Assembly: GCA_028704555.1 (NCBI GenBank)
Contig: JAQWFD010000015.1
Span: forward strand, 17,993 to 81,992
Length of the DNA: 64,000 nucleotides
DNA from: Desulfobacterales bacterium
GTDB taxonomy: Bacteria > Desulfobacterota > Desulfobacteria > Desulfobacterales > JAQWFD01
Direction: 5' to 3'
Under the pieces are notes generated by a model. That model ran no database searches, was not told the DNA's origin, and saw only the letters and a program-made list of their open reading frames with translations. Every line of letters begins with the position of its first letter. Position 1 is the stretch's first letter. Positions 46,464 through 57,109 of the stretch are shown here, piece by piece. The translations under genes were made by a program, and so were the position numbers.

Positions 46464-49256
46464 ATGGATTATAAAAAAACACTTAACCTTCCTGTCACTC
46501 AGTTTCCCATGAGGGCAAATCTGGCAGCGCGTGAGCCGGATCAGCTCAAACAATGGGAAGACGCAGATTCATATACTAAACTCAGAAAAATGTCCAAGGG
46601 CAGAAAACCGTTTATTCTCCATGATGGCCCTCCATATGCGAACGGCAATATTCACATGGGGACGGCTTTGAATAAAATATTGAAAGACATCATCATCCGT
46701 TCGCGTCAGATGGCCGGGTATGATGCGGTTTATGTGCCCGGCTGGGACTGTCACGGGTTGCCGATCGAGCATAATGTCGATAAAGAAATAGGGCCGAAGA
46801 AAAAGGAACTTACACAGGTCCAGATTCGAAAACTCTGTCGTGCCTATGCCGAAAAATTTATTGATATCCAACGGGAAGAGTTTAAACGACTCGGCGTGGC
46901 GGGTGAATGGAATACCCCCTATCTGACCATGAATTACGCCTATGAAGCCATTATCGCCAGGGAATGCTGTAAATTTGCTCTTGCCGGAAGCCTGTTCAAA
47001 AGTAAAAAGCCGATTTACTGGTGCACCACCTGCCAGACGGCATTGGCTGAAGCCGAGATCGAATATCATAATGAAAAATCGCCGTCTATTTACGTGAAAT
47101 TTCCTTTGAAAGACGACCTGAGTGTCGAAATTCCCGAGCTGGCGGGAAAACGGGTATCGGTTGTGATATGGACCACAACGCCGTGGACGCTGCCTGCAAA
47201 CCTGGCGATCGCCCTTCACCCGGATTTTGAATACGCAGCGGTGGATGTCGGCAACAACGAAGTATGGATTCTGGCAAAAGCGCTTGTGGAAACTTGCATG
47301 AAGGCATTCGGCCTTTCCGATTTTAATATCTGCGCGGATATAACGGCTCAGGCGCTTGAAAGAAAATGCTGCCGTCATCCTCTGTATGATCGTGATTCGC
47401 TGATTATTCTGGGCGATCATGTGACGCTCGAAGCCGGTACCGGTTGTGTGCATACCGCACCCGGTCATGGCCGGGAAGATTATGAAGTCGGCATCCGGTA
47501 TGGCCTGGAAGCCTATTCGCCGGTGGATGACCGGGGATGCTTTACCGATGATGTGGAATTTTTCAGCGGGCAGTATGTATTCGATGCCAACCGGAAAGTC
47601 ATAGAAAAGCTGAAAGAAGTCGGCGCACTGCTTGCTTCGGTAACTATTGAACATTCCTATCCTCATTGCTGGCGGTGTAAAAAGCCCGTTATTTTCAGGG
47701 CCACCCCTCAATGGTTCATATCCATGGACAAAACCGGTCTGAGAAAAAAAGCCCTGGATGCAATCAATAAAGTTCAATGGATACCGTATTGGGGCAAGGA
47801 TCGCATTTACGGCATGATTGAGAACCGGCCGGACTGGTGTGTATCCCGCCAGCGGTCCTGGGGCGTGCCGATTACCGTATTTTATTGTAAAAAATGTCAG
47901 GCACTGATGATCAACCCGCAGATCGCGGACCGGATCTTTGAGCTGTTCAATACATACGGCGCGGATGTATGGTTTGAAAAAGATACCCGCCAGCTGCTTC
48001 CTGAAGGCAGCACTTGTGCCAGCTGCGGTCATAATGAATTTGAAAAGGAAACCGATATCCTGGATGTATGGTTTGATTCCGGGGTCAGTCATGCCGCGGT
48101 ACTGGAAGAGCGGTCCAATTTGACCTGGCCGGCGGATTTGTATCTGGAAGGCAGTGATCAGCATCGGGGATGGTTTCACAGCTCTCTTTTGACCGCTGTT
48201 GAAACAAGAGGCCAGGCCCCTTACAAAGCCGTCTTGACTCATGGGTTCGTTGTCGATGCCGAAGGCAAAAAAATGTCCAAATCTGTCGGCAACGTGGTTG
48301 CCCCTAAAACCGTAATTGCCAAGTATGGCGCAGAAATATTACGTCTATGGGTGGCCTCGTCCGATTATCGTGATGATATCCGCATTTCTGAAAAAATTCT
48401 CATACAGCTCAGCGATGCCTATCGGCGGATTCGAAATACCTGTCGATTCATGCTCGGCAACCTGTATGATTTTGATCCTGCTGCCGATGCGGTTGACTAT
48501 GCGGCCATGCCCGAACTCGACAGATTTGCGCTTCATAAGCTTTATCAGCTGGTTAACAGGACATTGAACGCTTATAAAAGCTATGACCTTCACGTCATTT
48601 ATCACGGGCTTTTCAATTACTGCACGGTGGATCTTTCTTCGTTTTACCTGGATATTTTAAAAGACAGGCTTTATACCTCACCGGCAAAGTCTGCCGAGCG
48701 AAGAAGCGCACAGACAGCCATTTATGAGATTCTGAATTCGGTCGTACGGCTGATGGCACCGGTTCTTTCCTTTACAGCCGAAGAGATATGGAAGTACATG
48801 CCGAACCGGGAAGGAAAAGAGGAAAGCGTTCATTTTGCCTTGATGCCGGAGCTTGATGAACGATGGAAAAACGATGAACTGGCGGCAAAGTGGCAGCAAA
48901 TTCTGGACGTCCGGGGAGAGATTACAAAAGCACTCGAAGCGGCAAGGGCGGCCAAACGGATCGGCCATGCGCTCGATGCGGATGTGACCATTTCGGTAAA
49001 TGAAACGATGCATGATGCACTGGCTCCATATGCGGACGAACTCCGGGCCATTTGTATCGTGTCGAATGCCACTCTGGTCAAAAATAAATCTCTCGGTGAA
49101 GAGGCGTTTGTCAGTGAAGAGGTTGAAGGCCTTTGCGTTCTGGTGCAGCATGCCCAGGGCAGCAAATGCGAGCGGTGCTGGATCCATGATTCAACGGTGG
49201 GAACAGATCCGCAGAATCCGACCATTTGCAGCCGATGCTGCAAGGCACTGTTATAA
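46464..49256 (+). CDS. ileS: Isoleucyl-tRNA synthetase
   Basis: 930-aa class I synthetase. [17 protein letters not shown] (HIGH-type HMGT), editing CP1 region ([14 protein letters not shown]), KMSKS motif [11 protein letters not shown], and a C-terminal zinc-binding end [12 protein letters not shown]...CSRCC. Charges tRNA-Ile with isoleucine. Start ATG at 46464 with GGAGG upstream. The first of a run of plus-strand genes with lspA, lgt and holA. Confidence 0.98.
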   Translation: MDYKKTLNLPVTQFPMRANLAAREPDQLKQWEDADSYTKLRKMSKGRKPFILHDGPPYANGNIHMGTALNKILKDIIIRSRQMAGYDAVYVPGWDCHGLPIEHNVDKEIGPKKKELTQVQIRKLCRAYAEKFIDIQREEFKRLGVAGEWNTPYLTMNYAYEAIIARECCKFALAGSLFKSKKPIYWCTTCQTALAEAEIEYHNEKSPSIYVKFPLKDDLSVEIPELAGKRVSVVIWTTTPWTLPANLAIALHPDFEYAAVDVGNNEVWILAKALVETCMKAFGLSDFNICADITAQALERKCCRHPLYDRDSLIILGDHVTLEAGTGCVHTAPGHGREDYEVGIRYGLEAYSPVDDRGCFTDDVEFFSGQYVFDANRKVIEKLKEVGALLASVTIEHSYPHCWRCKKPVIFRATPQWFISMDKTGLRKKALDAINKVQWIPYWGKDRIYGMIENRPDWCVSRQRSWGVPITVFYCKKCQALMINPQIADRIFELFNTYGADVWFEKDTRQLLPEGSTCASCGHNEFEKETDILDVWFDSGVSHAAVLEERSNLTWPADLYLEGSDQHRGWFHSSLLTAVETRGQAPYKAVLTHGFVVDAEGKKMSKSVGNVVAPKTVIAKYGAEILRLWVASSDYRDDIRISEKILIQLSDAYRRIRNTCRFMLGNLYDFDPAADAVDYAAMPELDRFALHKLYQLVNRTLNAYKSYDLHVIYHGLFNYCTVDLSSFYLDILKDRLYTSPAKSAERRSAQTAIYEILNSVVRLMAPVLSFTAEEIWKYMPNREGKEESVHFALMPELDERWKNDELAAKWQQILDVRGEITKALEAARAAKRIGHALDADVTISVNETMHDALAPYADELRAICIVSNATLVKNKSLGEEAFVSEEVEGLCVLVQHAQGSKCERCWIHDSTVGTDPQNPTICSRCCKALL

Positions 49257-49308
49257 TTGGTGTAATCCGCGAAGGAATGCAGGAAGAATATAAAAGGATT
49301 CGAATTTT

Positions 49309-49382
49309 ACCGTCCGCTTCGCTGCGCTTACTCGAGACACTTGGAACGCTGCGTTCTCAGCACCTCAAGCGAGGCGGGCGGT
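49309..49382. repeat. Short inverted repeat, third family, copy 1
   Basis: CCGTCCGCTTCGCTGCGC...GAGGCGGGCGG forms an imperfect palindrome between ileS and lspA. The same kind of ends, CGCTTTGCTCTCTTGAGAC and GTCTCGAGCGAAGCGGGCGG, recur at 58340-58450. Confidence 0.5.
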
Positions 49383-49481
49383 GTAACTGATTCTTTTTAT
49401 TCTTTTTACTCTTGTGATTGCAATAACAAAACGGACTGGCATCCTGATGAAAAAAAATATCCGCAAACCGATATCCATACG

Positions 49482-49982
49482 ATGACACATTCAAACAGAG
49501 CCTACTCAAAATACCTGAAGCTGTTTTGGATTACCGGCATTATCGTGATATTCGATCAGCTGACAAAAGCGGTGGTAATGGATTTTCTGCCGCTTTACCA
49601 GTCCAAACCGGTCATCGCCGGATTCTTCAGTATCACCCATATCCATAATCCGGGCGGAGCGTTCGGTTTTCTGGCCAGCCAGGGCCCGATACTTCGACTG
49701 CTGGTGTTTTTCCTTGCCGCGGTACTGGCCATGGGCGTTGTGTTTTACCTGTACGGGAAAACGTATAAAACCCATCCGTTGCTGAATACCTCTCTGGCCT
49801 TTATTTTCGGCGGAGCTGCCGGAAACCTGATTGACAGGATCCGGTTTGGCAGGGTCGTGGATTTTCTGGATTTTTATATCGGCAATTTTCACTGGCCGGC
49901 GTTTAATATAGCGGATTCCGCGATTTCTATCGGTATCGTTATTTTTTTGTATCATGTAATTTTCAATAAGATGCCCGGGTGA
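49482..49982 (+). CDS. lspA: Lipoprotein signal peptidase
   Basis: 166-aa inner-membrane Asp protease that cleaves prolipoprotein signals. Conserved FDQLTKAVV, HNPGGAFGFLA, AGNLIDRIRFGRVVDFLDF (first Asp) and FNIADSAIS (second Asp). The frame extends upstream to 49341, but the start at 49482 (MTHSNRAY) gives the usual length; the earlier part runs through the inverted repeat. lgt follows 103 bases later, so the two lipoprotein maturation genes are neighbours. Confidence 0.95.
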   Translation: MTHSNRAYSKYLKLFWITGIIVIFDQLTKAVVMDFLPLYQSKPVIAGFFSITHIHNPGGAFGFLASQGPILRLLVFFLAAVLAMGVVFYLYGKTYKTHPLLNTSLAFIFGGAAGNLIDRIRFGRVVDFLDFYIGNFHWPAFNIADSAISIGIVIFLYHVIFNKMPG

Positions 49983-50085
49983 TTGACGAAAGCGGATTTT
50001 GTGCCCCTTGTTTCGCGGGTACCCGTCCGGTGAGAATGAAAGAAAATGAAGCAGCGAAAATCGCCCGTGCCACTGGATAACAACC

Positions 50086-50847
50086 ATGCATCCGATTCTT
50101 TTTAAGATTGGCAGCCTGACCGTATATACCTATGGCTTTTTTGTCGCCTCAGGCTTTGTGATGGGCATCTGGCTTGCCAGAAAAGAAGCAAGGCGACTGG
50201 GGCATGATCCTGAAAAGATAATGGATCTGTGCTTTTATATTCTTGTTGCCGCCATTGCCGGGGCACGCCTTTTTTATGTCGTTATCAATTACCGGACGTT
50301 TCTTAATGATCCTCTTGAAATTGTGAGGCTGTGGAACGGGGGTCTTGTTTTTTACGGTGGATTCATAGCCGCATTGCTGGTTTCGGTCATCTATTTAAGG
50401 ATGCACCATCTGTCGGTGTGGAAAACCGCTGATATTCTGGCCCCGTCTCTGGCATTGGGACACAGTATCGGGCGTATCGGCTGCTTTTTTGCCGGGTGCT
50501 GCTACGGCAGCGTATGTGATCTGCCATGGGCCGTCACCTTTACCCATCCCGAAACCCTCGCGCCCATGAACATCCCGCTTCATCCCTCACAGCTGTATTC
50601 TTCGGCGAGCAATCTGGCTATTTTCTGCTTTTTATGGGCGTATCGGCGAAGGAAGAAATTTGACGGGCAGCTGTTCTGGCTGTATGTATTGATTTATGCG
50701 CTGACCCGTTCGGCTATTGAACTGTTTCGGGGTGATTTCAGAGGGACCATGCTGTTTGATATGTTTTCTGTTTCACAGTGTATTGGTATTATCATGGCCG
50801 TTGTTTCAATTTTAATGATGACGATTCTTAGAAAAAAATCACCGTAA
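50086..50847 (+). CDS. lgt: Prolipoprotein diacylglyceryl transferase
   Basis: 253-aa integral membrane enzyme that adds diacylglycerol to prolipoprotein Cys. Motifs HSIGRIGCFFAGCCYG and HPSQLYSS, plus several transmembrane segments. Works just before LspA in lipoprotein maturation. The ATG follows a CAACC without a strong site. Its stop lies 2 nt before holA, so coupled. Confidence 0.97.
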   Translation: MHPILFKIGSLTVYTYGFFVASGFVMGIWLARKEARRLGHDPEKIMDLCFYILVAAIAGARLFYVVINYRTFLNDPLEIVRLWNGGLVFYGGFIAALLVSVIYLRMHHLSVWKTADILAPSLALGHSIGRIGCFFAGCCYGSVCDLPWAVTFTHPETLAPMNIPLHPSQLYSSASNLAIFCFLWAYRRRKKFDGQLFWLYVLIYALTRSAIELFRGDFRGTMLFDMFSVSQCIGIIMAVVSILMMTILRKKSP

Positions 50848-50849
50848 AT

Positions 50850-52337
50850 ATGTCTCAAATCAGTTACAAAGCGCTGGAAAAATATCTCGATACCATCAAT
50901 AACAATAGGCAGGCCGAACGGTTTTCTCCGGTGTACCTGATTTCCGGTGACCCGTGGCTGTGTAAAAATGCATTTGAACTGCTTTTGAATGCCATGCTCC
51001 CGGAATCTGAGAGGACGAATGGCTATGAGCCGATTGACGGGGCAAATGAGAAGATTGCTGACGCGGTCGAACGAGTCAATACGTATTCGTTTTTTTCCGG
51101 AACGAAAGTGGTGGCGGTTCATGATTCTCAGGTGTTTGATTCAAAACAGGATAAAAACAAGATTCTTGAAAAGGCAAAAACCGCCTGGGACAGCAATGAA
51201 CCTGCAAAGGCCTCGAAATATCTTGCCAACCTGCTTTCCCTGTTAAATCTTTCTTTTGACGATATCCGCGGCACCGGGCAGCATCTGCTGACACAGGATA
51301 CCGGCCATAGCGCTTCAGATGACCAGTGGCTCGAAAAATTGGTTCGGTATTGCACAGCCAGCGGCATGTCTGTCTCCGCAGGTAAGGATCATGCCGGAAT
51401 TCTGGAGGCGGCGATAAAAAAAGGATTTCCCAAAGGAAATCATCTGGTGATTATTGCCGAAAATGCGGATAAGCGTCGAAGCTTGTTTAAGGCAATTGAT
51501 CAGAACGGAGTCATTATCGACTGCTCGGTGCCGCAGGGAAACCGGAGGGCCGATAAGATCGCCCAGGAAGCCGTTCTGAATGAGAGGATTAAGCCGGTTC
51601 TTGAACAATATGGCAAGGCCATGGATAAACAGGCCTATAATGCCCTGTATGATATGACCGGTTTTGATCCGCGCACTTTTTTCAACAACCTGGAAAAACT
51701 TGTACTGTATATCAAAGATCGTGAATTGATAACGGTTGATGATGTCCATGCGGTGATCAAACAGACCCGGAAGAGCCCTGTCTTTGAACTGACCGGCGCC
51801 GTACTGGATCGGAATCTGGATACCGCGCTCGACTGCCTCAATTCGCTGCTTCGTGATGCGGTGTATCCGCTTCAGATTCTTGCCGCAATCATCAATCAGA
51901 TCAGAAAACTGCTGCTGGTGAAGTCGTTTACGGCCAGTCAGCATGGACAGTCCTGGCATGACGGCATGAGCTACAGTCAATTCCAGAGCTGTGTGATGCC
52001 GGAGATAAAGAAGTTTGACGCTGCGTTGAATGAACACTGGGAACATTGGGCCGATGCCCTGAACAAAAGCGGGGAAGCGGAAACCGAAGGCGCTGTAAAA
52101 CCTCGGGTTAAAAAGAAAAGCAGGCCGTCTGCCGATCTTTTCGTGGTTCAAAATCCGAATAACCCGTATCCGGTTTATCAGATTGTCAGCAAATCCGGTC
52201 ATTATACAACTGAAGAACTCTTTGCAATAATGCTGAAGCTGGGTAAGGCAGATGTGAAGTTGAAGACAACCGGACAGAATCCGAAGTTGATCCTGGAAGA
52301 AGTGATCTTTGAACTTTGCGGAAAAATGAAGGCTTGA
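50850..52337 (+). CDS. holA: DNA polymerase III delta subunit, elongated
   Basis: 495 aa, against about 340 in typical HolA. N-terminal AAA+-like clamp-loader part (VYLISGDPWLCKNAFELLLN), central region with FELTGAVLDRNLDTALDCLNSLLRD and QILAAIINQIRKLLLVKS. The extra length is mainly an insert around residues 95-160 (KQDKNKILEKAKTAW... DDQWLEKLVRYCTASG) and one near residue 385-450 (HGQSWHDGMSYSQFQ... KKKSRPSADLFVVQ). Loads the sliding clamp. Same operon as lgt. Confidence 0.92.
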   Translation: MSQISYKALEKYLDTINNNRQAERFSPVYLISGDPWLCKNAFELLLNAMLPESERTNGYEPIDGANEKIADAVERVNTYSFFSGTKVVAVHDSQVFDSKQDKNKILEKAKTAWDSNEPAKASKYLANLLSLLNLSFDDIRGTGQHLLTQDTGHSASDDQWLEKLVRYCTASGMSVSAGKDHAGILEAAIKKGFPKGNHLVIIAENADKRRSLFKAIDQNGVIIDCSVPQGNRRADKIAQEAVLNERIKPVLEQYGKAMDKQAYNALYDMTGFDPRTFFNNLEKLVLYIKDRELITVDDVHAVIKQTRKSPVFELTGAVLDRNLDTALDCLNSLLRDAVYPLQILAAIINQIRKLLLVKSFTASQHGQSWHDGMSYSQFQSCVMPEIKKFDAALNEHWEHWADALNKSGEAETEGAVKPRVKKKSRPSADLFVVQNPNNPYPVYQIVSKSGHYTTEELFAIMLKLGKADVKLKTTGQNPKLILEEVIFELCGKMKA

Positions 52338-52374
52338 TTTCTTTGATTTTAAGCGGAACTGGAGAAAAAATTTC

Positions 52375-55122
52375 GTGCACGCACAACCGACATATGAGCA
52401 GCTGGAAAAGCGGATCAGTGAACTGGAACATGAAAATCAACGCCTCCGGCAGACGGGAAATACATCCCGGGTGGATCCCCTGTATCTGAAGGAATTTATC
52501 CAGTATCTTCCTGTGCTGGTATATGTCATGAATCCGGACGGGGTTCCGGTTGCCTGGAATCATGAGTGCGAACGTGTCACCGGGTATGGGGCTGAAGAGA
52601 TTATTGGCAATAAAGGGTTTTTTGATCGGTTGTTTCCCGGGGATTTTTCCCGGAAGCCGATGACGGCTGATCCGGATCAAAAATCCGAAAAAGATGGACG
52701 GGCAACCCGCCGGATAATCTGCAAGGATGGTTCCTGCAAAGTCATATCATGGTCAAGTGTCAGGGGGATAAACCGGATTTCCGGGTATGAGGTCTGGTAC
52801 ATTGGCTGGGATATTACCGTCTGCAAAACCACCGAACAAAAACTCATGGAAATCGAGAAACGGTTTGAATTCGCACTGGAAGGAAGCGGTGACGGGGTTC
52901 TGGACTGGAATGTTCAGACCAATGAGGCCGTATTTTCCAGACGGTGGACTGAAATTCTCGGATATGAGGAAAACCGGATTCAGGATATTTTCAGTGAATG
53001 GCATAAACGGATCCATCCGGAAGACCGGTCATGGGTATGTGAAGAAATTCACAAACACTTCAACGGACAGACCGCACAGTATAATACCCTCCACCGGGTG
53101 ATCTGCAAAAACGGGGCTTGTAAATGGATTCTTCACCGAGGCAAAGTCATCACCCGCTCGGCCGATGGGCGCCCCTTGAGATTTGTCGGAACGGTAACCG
53201 ATATAACCGAAGACCGGAAGATCTGTGATGCCCTTATCGAAAGCGAAGAACGATTCAAAATGCTTGCGGAAAATATTCCCGTGGGGCTCTCGGTAATGAA
53301 CGCGAACGGGAAATTTGACTATTTCAATCCTCAGTTTATGTCCATGTTCGGCTATGATCTCGGCAATATGCCGGACAAGCGGACCTGGTTTGAAAACGCA
53401 TACCCGGATGCTTCGTATCGAAAAAATATGACGGCGTTATCTGAAAAGGATTGGGATAATTCCAGCAAAGGGATGGTCAGGGAGAGGATTTCAACGGTTT
53501 TTACCTGTGATGGAAGAAAGCGGCTTGTCCACATGAGAGGCGTGTTCATGGGCAACGGTAAGCAGCTGATTACGTATGATGATATTACGGAGCAAAAGCA
53601 GGCCGAGGATGCGCTGCGCGAAAGCGAGGAGCGGTTCCGGACCATCTTCGAATCGGCCAGGGATTCCATTTTTATCAAAGACCGGCATCACCGGTATACG
53701 CTGGTAAATCCCGCCATGGCCAGGACATTTAAACGGCCTGCGTCAGAAATTCTCGGAATGACGGCAAAAGATCTATTTGGAGACCAAGCCGGTGAGCATT
53801 CACGGGAATCGGACACTAAAGTGTTGAAGGGACAAATTGTAGATGAAGTGCAGACGGTTCCGATAAACGGGTCCCGGGGCATCTTTCATGTCATTAAAGC
53901 GCCGATTTATTCCTGTCCATCTGAAATTACGGGAATCTGCGGCATAACCAGAGATATTACCCGGACTCAGCAGCTCGAAGCCCAGCTCCGGCAGTCTCAG
54001 AAACTGGAGGCTATCGGAACCCTTTCAGGCGGCATTGCCCATGATTTCAATAATATTCTCGGAGCCATTATCGGTTATGCGGAACTGTCGCTGATCAATG
54101 GGAATATGGATTGTTATGACCGGTACGAAAATAATTTAAAACAGATTATCAAGGCCTGTCAGCGCGCTAGAGATTTGATCAAACAAATCCTTGCAATCAG
54201 CCGCAAATCCGACCAGAATAAACAGTACATCCGGGTGCAGCCGATCATCAAGGAGACGATCCAATTATTGAGAGCCACGTTACCGTCAACCGTTGAGATC
54301 CGTCAGCATATTGAACCATCGGATGACTGCATTTTTGCTGATTCCACTCAAATTCATCAAATCATGATGAATATCTGTACAAACGCCGCGTACGCCATGA
54401 AAGACAAAGGAGGCATCCTGGAGGTCGGGTCGATGCAGACTGCACTTACCGAAGAGCAATGCGATCGCTATCCGAATGCGCATCCGGGCCCATACTGCAA
54501 ACTGTCGGTTACCGATACCGGATGCGGGATAAATCAGGATGTGCTGGAGAGAATATTCGATCCGTATTTTACGACAAAGCCCAAAGGAAAGGGAACCGGA
54601 CTCGGGCTTGCGGTGGTAAACGGAATTGTCACTGGCTGTGGCGGTTTTATTCAGGTTGAGAGCAAGGCCGGGATCGGATCGGCATTTGATATTTTTCTTC
54701 CGTCATTCAAAAAAAAAGAAAAGGTGAGCATCAGGGAGCAGCGGCCGATTTTGCGAGGAACCGAACGAGTTCTGTTTGTTGATGATGAGCCTTCGCTGGT
54801 TGAGGTGAGCAAGTACGCTCTGGAACAATTGGGCTATCAGGTGACGGCGGTTACCAGCTCTTTGAAAGCGTTGGAGATTTTTAGCGAAAATCCCGACGGC
54901 TATGACCTGGTTGTAACCGATATGACCATGCCGCAAATGACAGGAGATAAACTGGCAAGCGAAATTATGAAGATTCGAAACGATATTCCAATTATTATGT
55001 GCACCGGTTTCAGTGAGGGGATGGACAGGAATAAAGCCCTGCATATGGGGATCAAAGAATTCATGGTAAAGCCCTTTATAATCAAGGAGCTTGCCGATAC
55101 TATCCGTAATGTGTTGAGTTGA
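52375..55122 (+). CDS. Multi-PAS hybrid histidine kinase
   Basis: 915-aa soluble protein without transmembrane segments. Coiled start (LEKRISELEHENQRLRQ), four PAS/PAC modules (VLVYVMNPDGVPVAWN; FEFALEGSGDGVLDWNV; ENIPVGLSVMNANGKFDYFN; IFESARDSIFIKDRHHRYTL), HisKA-type GGIAHDFNNILGAIIG, HATPase (NICTNAAYAMKDKGG, GTGLGLAVVNG) and a C-terminal receiver (VLFVDDEPSLVEV, TDMTMPQMTGD). The GTG start at 52375 (MHAQPTY) lacks a better alternative. Likely senses a cytosolic signal; no partner is adjacent. Confidence 0.92.
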   Translation: MHAQPTYEQLEKRISELEHENQRLRQTGNTSRVDPLYLKEFIQYLPVLVYVMNPDGVPVAWNHECERVTGYGAEEIIGNKGFFDRLFPGDFSRKPMTADPDQKSEKDGRATRRIICKDGSCKVISWSSVRGINRISGYEVWYIGWDITVCKTTEQKLMEIEKRFEFALEGSGDGVLDWNVQTNEAVFSRRWTEILGYEENRIQDIFSEWHKRIHPEDRSWVCEEIHKHFNGQTAQYNTLHRVICKNGACKWILHRGKVITRSADGRPLRFVGTVTDITEDRKICDALIESEERFKMLAENIPVGLSVMNANGKFDYFNPQFMSMFGYDLGNMPDKRTWFENAYPDASYRKNMTALSEKDWDNSSKGMVRERISTVFTCDGRKRLVHMRGVFMGNGKQLITYDDITEQKQAEDALRESEERFRTIFESARDSIFIKDRHHRYTLVNPAMARTFKRPASEILGMTAKDLFGDQAGEHSRESDTKVLKGQIVDEVQTVPINGSRGIFHVIKAPIYSCPSEITGICGITRDITRTQQLEAQLRQSQKLEAIGTLSGGIAHDFNNILGAIIGYAELSLINGNMDCYDRYENNLKQIIKACQRARDLIKQILAISRKSDQNKQYIRVQPIIKETIQLLRATLPSTVEIRQHIEPSDDCIFADSTQIHQIMMNICTNAAYAMKDKGGILEVGSMQTALTEEQCDRYPNAHPGPYCKLSVTDTGCGINQDVLERIFDPYFTTKPKGKGTGLGLAVVNGIVTGCGGFIQVESKAGIGSAFDIFLPSFKKKEKVSIREQRPILRGTERVLFVDDEPSLVEVSKYALEQLGYQVTAVTSSLKALEIFSENPDGYDLVVTDMTMPQMTGDKLASEIMKIRNDIPIIMCTGFSEGMDRNKALHMGIKEFMVKPFIIKELADTIRNVLS

Positions 55123-55161
55123 AAACAGGTTTCCAATGCATCGGACTCAGGAGAATGTGTC

Positions 55162-56565
55162 ATGTCAAAAACTAAAATTGTCTGCACCATCGGCCCTTCC
55201 AGTCAAACCCCTGAAATAATCACCCGGATGATCCAAAGCGGTATGAATGTGGCCAGACTCAATTTTTCACACGGTACCCATGCGGATCATCTGGAAAAAA
55301 TTCGTCTCATTCGAATGATTTCTGATCAGCTGGAAAAGCCGGTAGCGATTTTGCAGGATCTATGCGGGCAGAAAATCAGGGTGGGCAGCATTCGTGAACC
55401 CGGAATCCGTCTTAAATCCGGTGAACAGTTTATTCTGACCAGTCAGCTGATTGAAGGCGCCGGTAATCGGGTACCGGTCTCCTATCGTAATCTGCCCGGA
55501 GAAGTCAAACCCGATGACCGGATCATGCTGGCCGATGGCCTGATGGAACTGATTGTTGAAAAAACCACGGATACGGAAATATTCTGCCGGGTGATCACCG
55601 GTGGGTTGCTGACATCGAACAAGGGGATCAATCTGCCATCGGGTTCTATCAGCGCGGAATCCATTACGGAAAAAGACAAGGTGGATCTGATGCTGGGCCT
55701 GGCCAACGATGTGGATTATGTCGCGCTGTCGTTTGTACGCTCGGCAGCGGATGTACTGAAAATTCGGGAAATCATTCATGAACAGGGGAAAAACACCCCT
55801 GTCATTGCCAAAATTGAAAAGCATGAAGCCTTGAATCATGTTGATGAAATCATGGATGTTTCTGACGGAATCATGGTGGCCAGAGGGGACCTCGGGGTGG
55901 AAATCCCCCTGGAACAGGTGCCCGGTATTCAAAAGATGTTGATCAGGCGGGCTAACGCGCTGGGCAAACCGGTAATCATTGCAACCCAAATGCTCAGATC
56001 CATGGTGGATTCACCCCGTCCGACGCGGGCCGAGGCCGCGGATGTGGCCAATGCCGTACTCGATGGAGCTGATGCGGTTATGCTTTCGGAAGAAACCGCC
56101 AGTGGTGATTTTCCCGTCAAGGCGGTTCAGTATATGGTGCGTATCGCCAAAGATGCGGAACGGTATTTTCCCCACAAAATGTATCTGCAGCTGAGACAAA
56201 AAAAAGAGATCTCCGAATCCGTTGCGTATGCTACCTGCATTCTGGCCGATAACCTGGAAGCCACGGCCATTCTTGCAACCACCCGTTCCGGGTTTACCGC
56301 CCGTCAGATTTCCAGATTCAGGCCGATTCCTGATATTATAGCGCTATCCCCGGACAAGAAGGTGATCCGGAGCCTGGCACTTTATTGGGGATGCATTCCG
56401 GTTTTATTCGATGATATTTCGGATACGGACAGGATGATCGAGGTGGCTGCGGATACAGCGCTTAAAACCGGAAAGGTTCATGAAGGGGACCTGGTCGTTA
56501 TTACGGCTGGCCATCCGTTGTGGGTGCCGGGTACGACCAATATGGTGAAGGTGAAGAAACTATAA
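55162..56565 (+). CDS. pyk: Pyruvate kinase
   Basis: 467 aa. Converts PEP and ADP to pyruvate and ATP. MSKTKIVCTIGPSSQ, MNVARLNFSHG, metal/substrate loop KIEKHEALNHVDEIMDVSDGIMVARGDLGVEIP and the effector region near the C-terminus (VLFDDISDTDRMI). Standard one-domain pyruvate kinase length. Followed 12 nt later by a small ORF. Confidence 0.97.
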   Translation: MSKTKIVCTIGPSSQTPEIITRMIQSGMNVARLNFSHGTHADHLEKIRLIRMISDQLEKPVAILQDLCGQKIRVGSIREPGIRLKSGEQFILTSQLIEGAGNRVPVSYRNLPGEVKPDDRIMLADGLMELIVEKTTDTEIFCRVITGGLLTSNKGINLPSGSISAESITEKDKVDLMLGLANDVDYVALSFVRSAADVLKIREIIHEQGKNTPVIAKIEKHEALNHVDEIMDVSDGIMVARGDLGVEIPLEQVPGIQKMLIRRANALGKPVIIATQMLRSMVDSPRPTRAEAADVANAVLDGADAVMLSEETASGDFPVKAVQYMVRIAKDAERYFPHKMYLQLRQKKEISESVAYATCILADNLEATAILATTRSGFTARQISRFRPIPDIIALSPDKKVIRSLALYWGCIPVLFDDISDTDRMIEVAADTALKTGKVHEGDLVVITAGHPLWVPGTTNMVKVKKL

Positions 56566-56577
56566 GGTGAAAGAACA

Positions 56578-56811
56578 ATGATGGGATTTATCAGACGTCA
56601 GGAAGAACGTTTGGCTATCAGTCTGCTGATGAGGCAGTACGGAAAACGGGATATTCCTGCTCCGGAACTTGCCGAATTGAAGCGCCAGTCAGGTAAAATT
56701 ATTGATGAAGCGCATCGGATTGCCCGGGAAAGAGGGAAAAACGTGATGTCGATTATGAAAGAACTGGTTGTGGATTTTAAGAAAAAAAATGATAAATCAG
56801 ATACGGTGTGA
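56578..56811 (+). CDS. Small hypothetical protein after pyk
   Basis: 77 aa, MMGFIRRQEERLAISLLMRQYGKRD..., basic, helical, no recognised domain. ATG at 56578 with AAGGTGAAAG 9 nt upstream; it follows pyk closely and is likely cotranscribed. It looks like a real small gene, not a chance frame, because it has helical composition and a downstream hairpin. Confidence 0.65.
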   Translation: MMGFIRRQEERLAISLLMRQYGKRDIPAPELAELKRQSGKIIDEAHRIARERGKNVMSIMKELVVDFKKKNDKSDTV

Positions 56812-56818
56812 TACAGAT

Positions 56819-56885
56819 TGTTGCTTTCATTGTGTGAAATCAGGAAGGTCATACATTCTGAATTCACACAATGTTTGAAGCAACA
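56819..56885 (+). terminator. Possible terminator after the small pyk-linked ORF
   Basis: Inverted repeat TTGTTGCTTTCATTGTGTGAA with TTCACACAATGTTTGAAGCAAC, a 21-bp stem with a bulge and 24-nt loop. A TTTTGTTTTG tail follows at 56892. Could instead be a regulatory palindrome. Confidence 0.5.
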
Positions 56886-57109
56886 TCATGAGATTTTGTT
56901 TTGATTGTTCCCACACAGAACAGGAAAATCGGAAATCGCTCGCAATATAGGTTTCCATATTACGATACGTTTTCAAAAGCGTAATGTAATATCGGTATGT
57001 TATGATCGAGGGTCCAGGTGTTCTGACGTTATGAAATTGTCATGTCCATCCGAAAGGTGAACCGGATCAGAGAATCCGGCCGGATGGTTTTAACAGATAA
57101 GGAGATGAT
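56886..57109. other. Gap upstream of argC
   Basis: About 220 bases with no gene. The GGAGATGATATG at 57100-57112 provides the argC ribosome site. Confidence 0.45.

Noticed and set aside
46569..48242. 557-aa minus-strand frame within ileS
   Set aside because: Antisense to the catalytic core of ileS. Long antisense frames are common opposite codon-biased genes, and the product has no recognisable motif.
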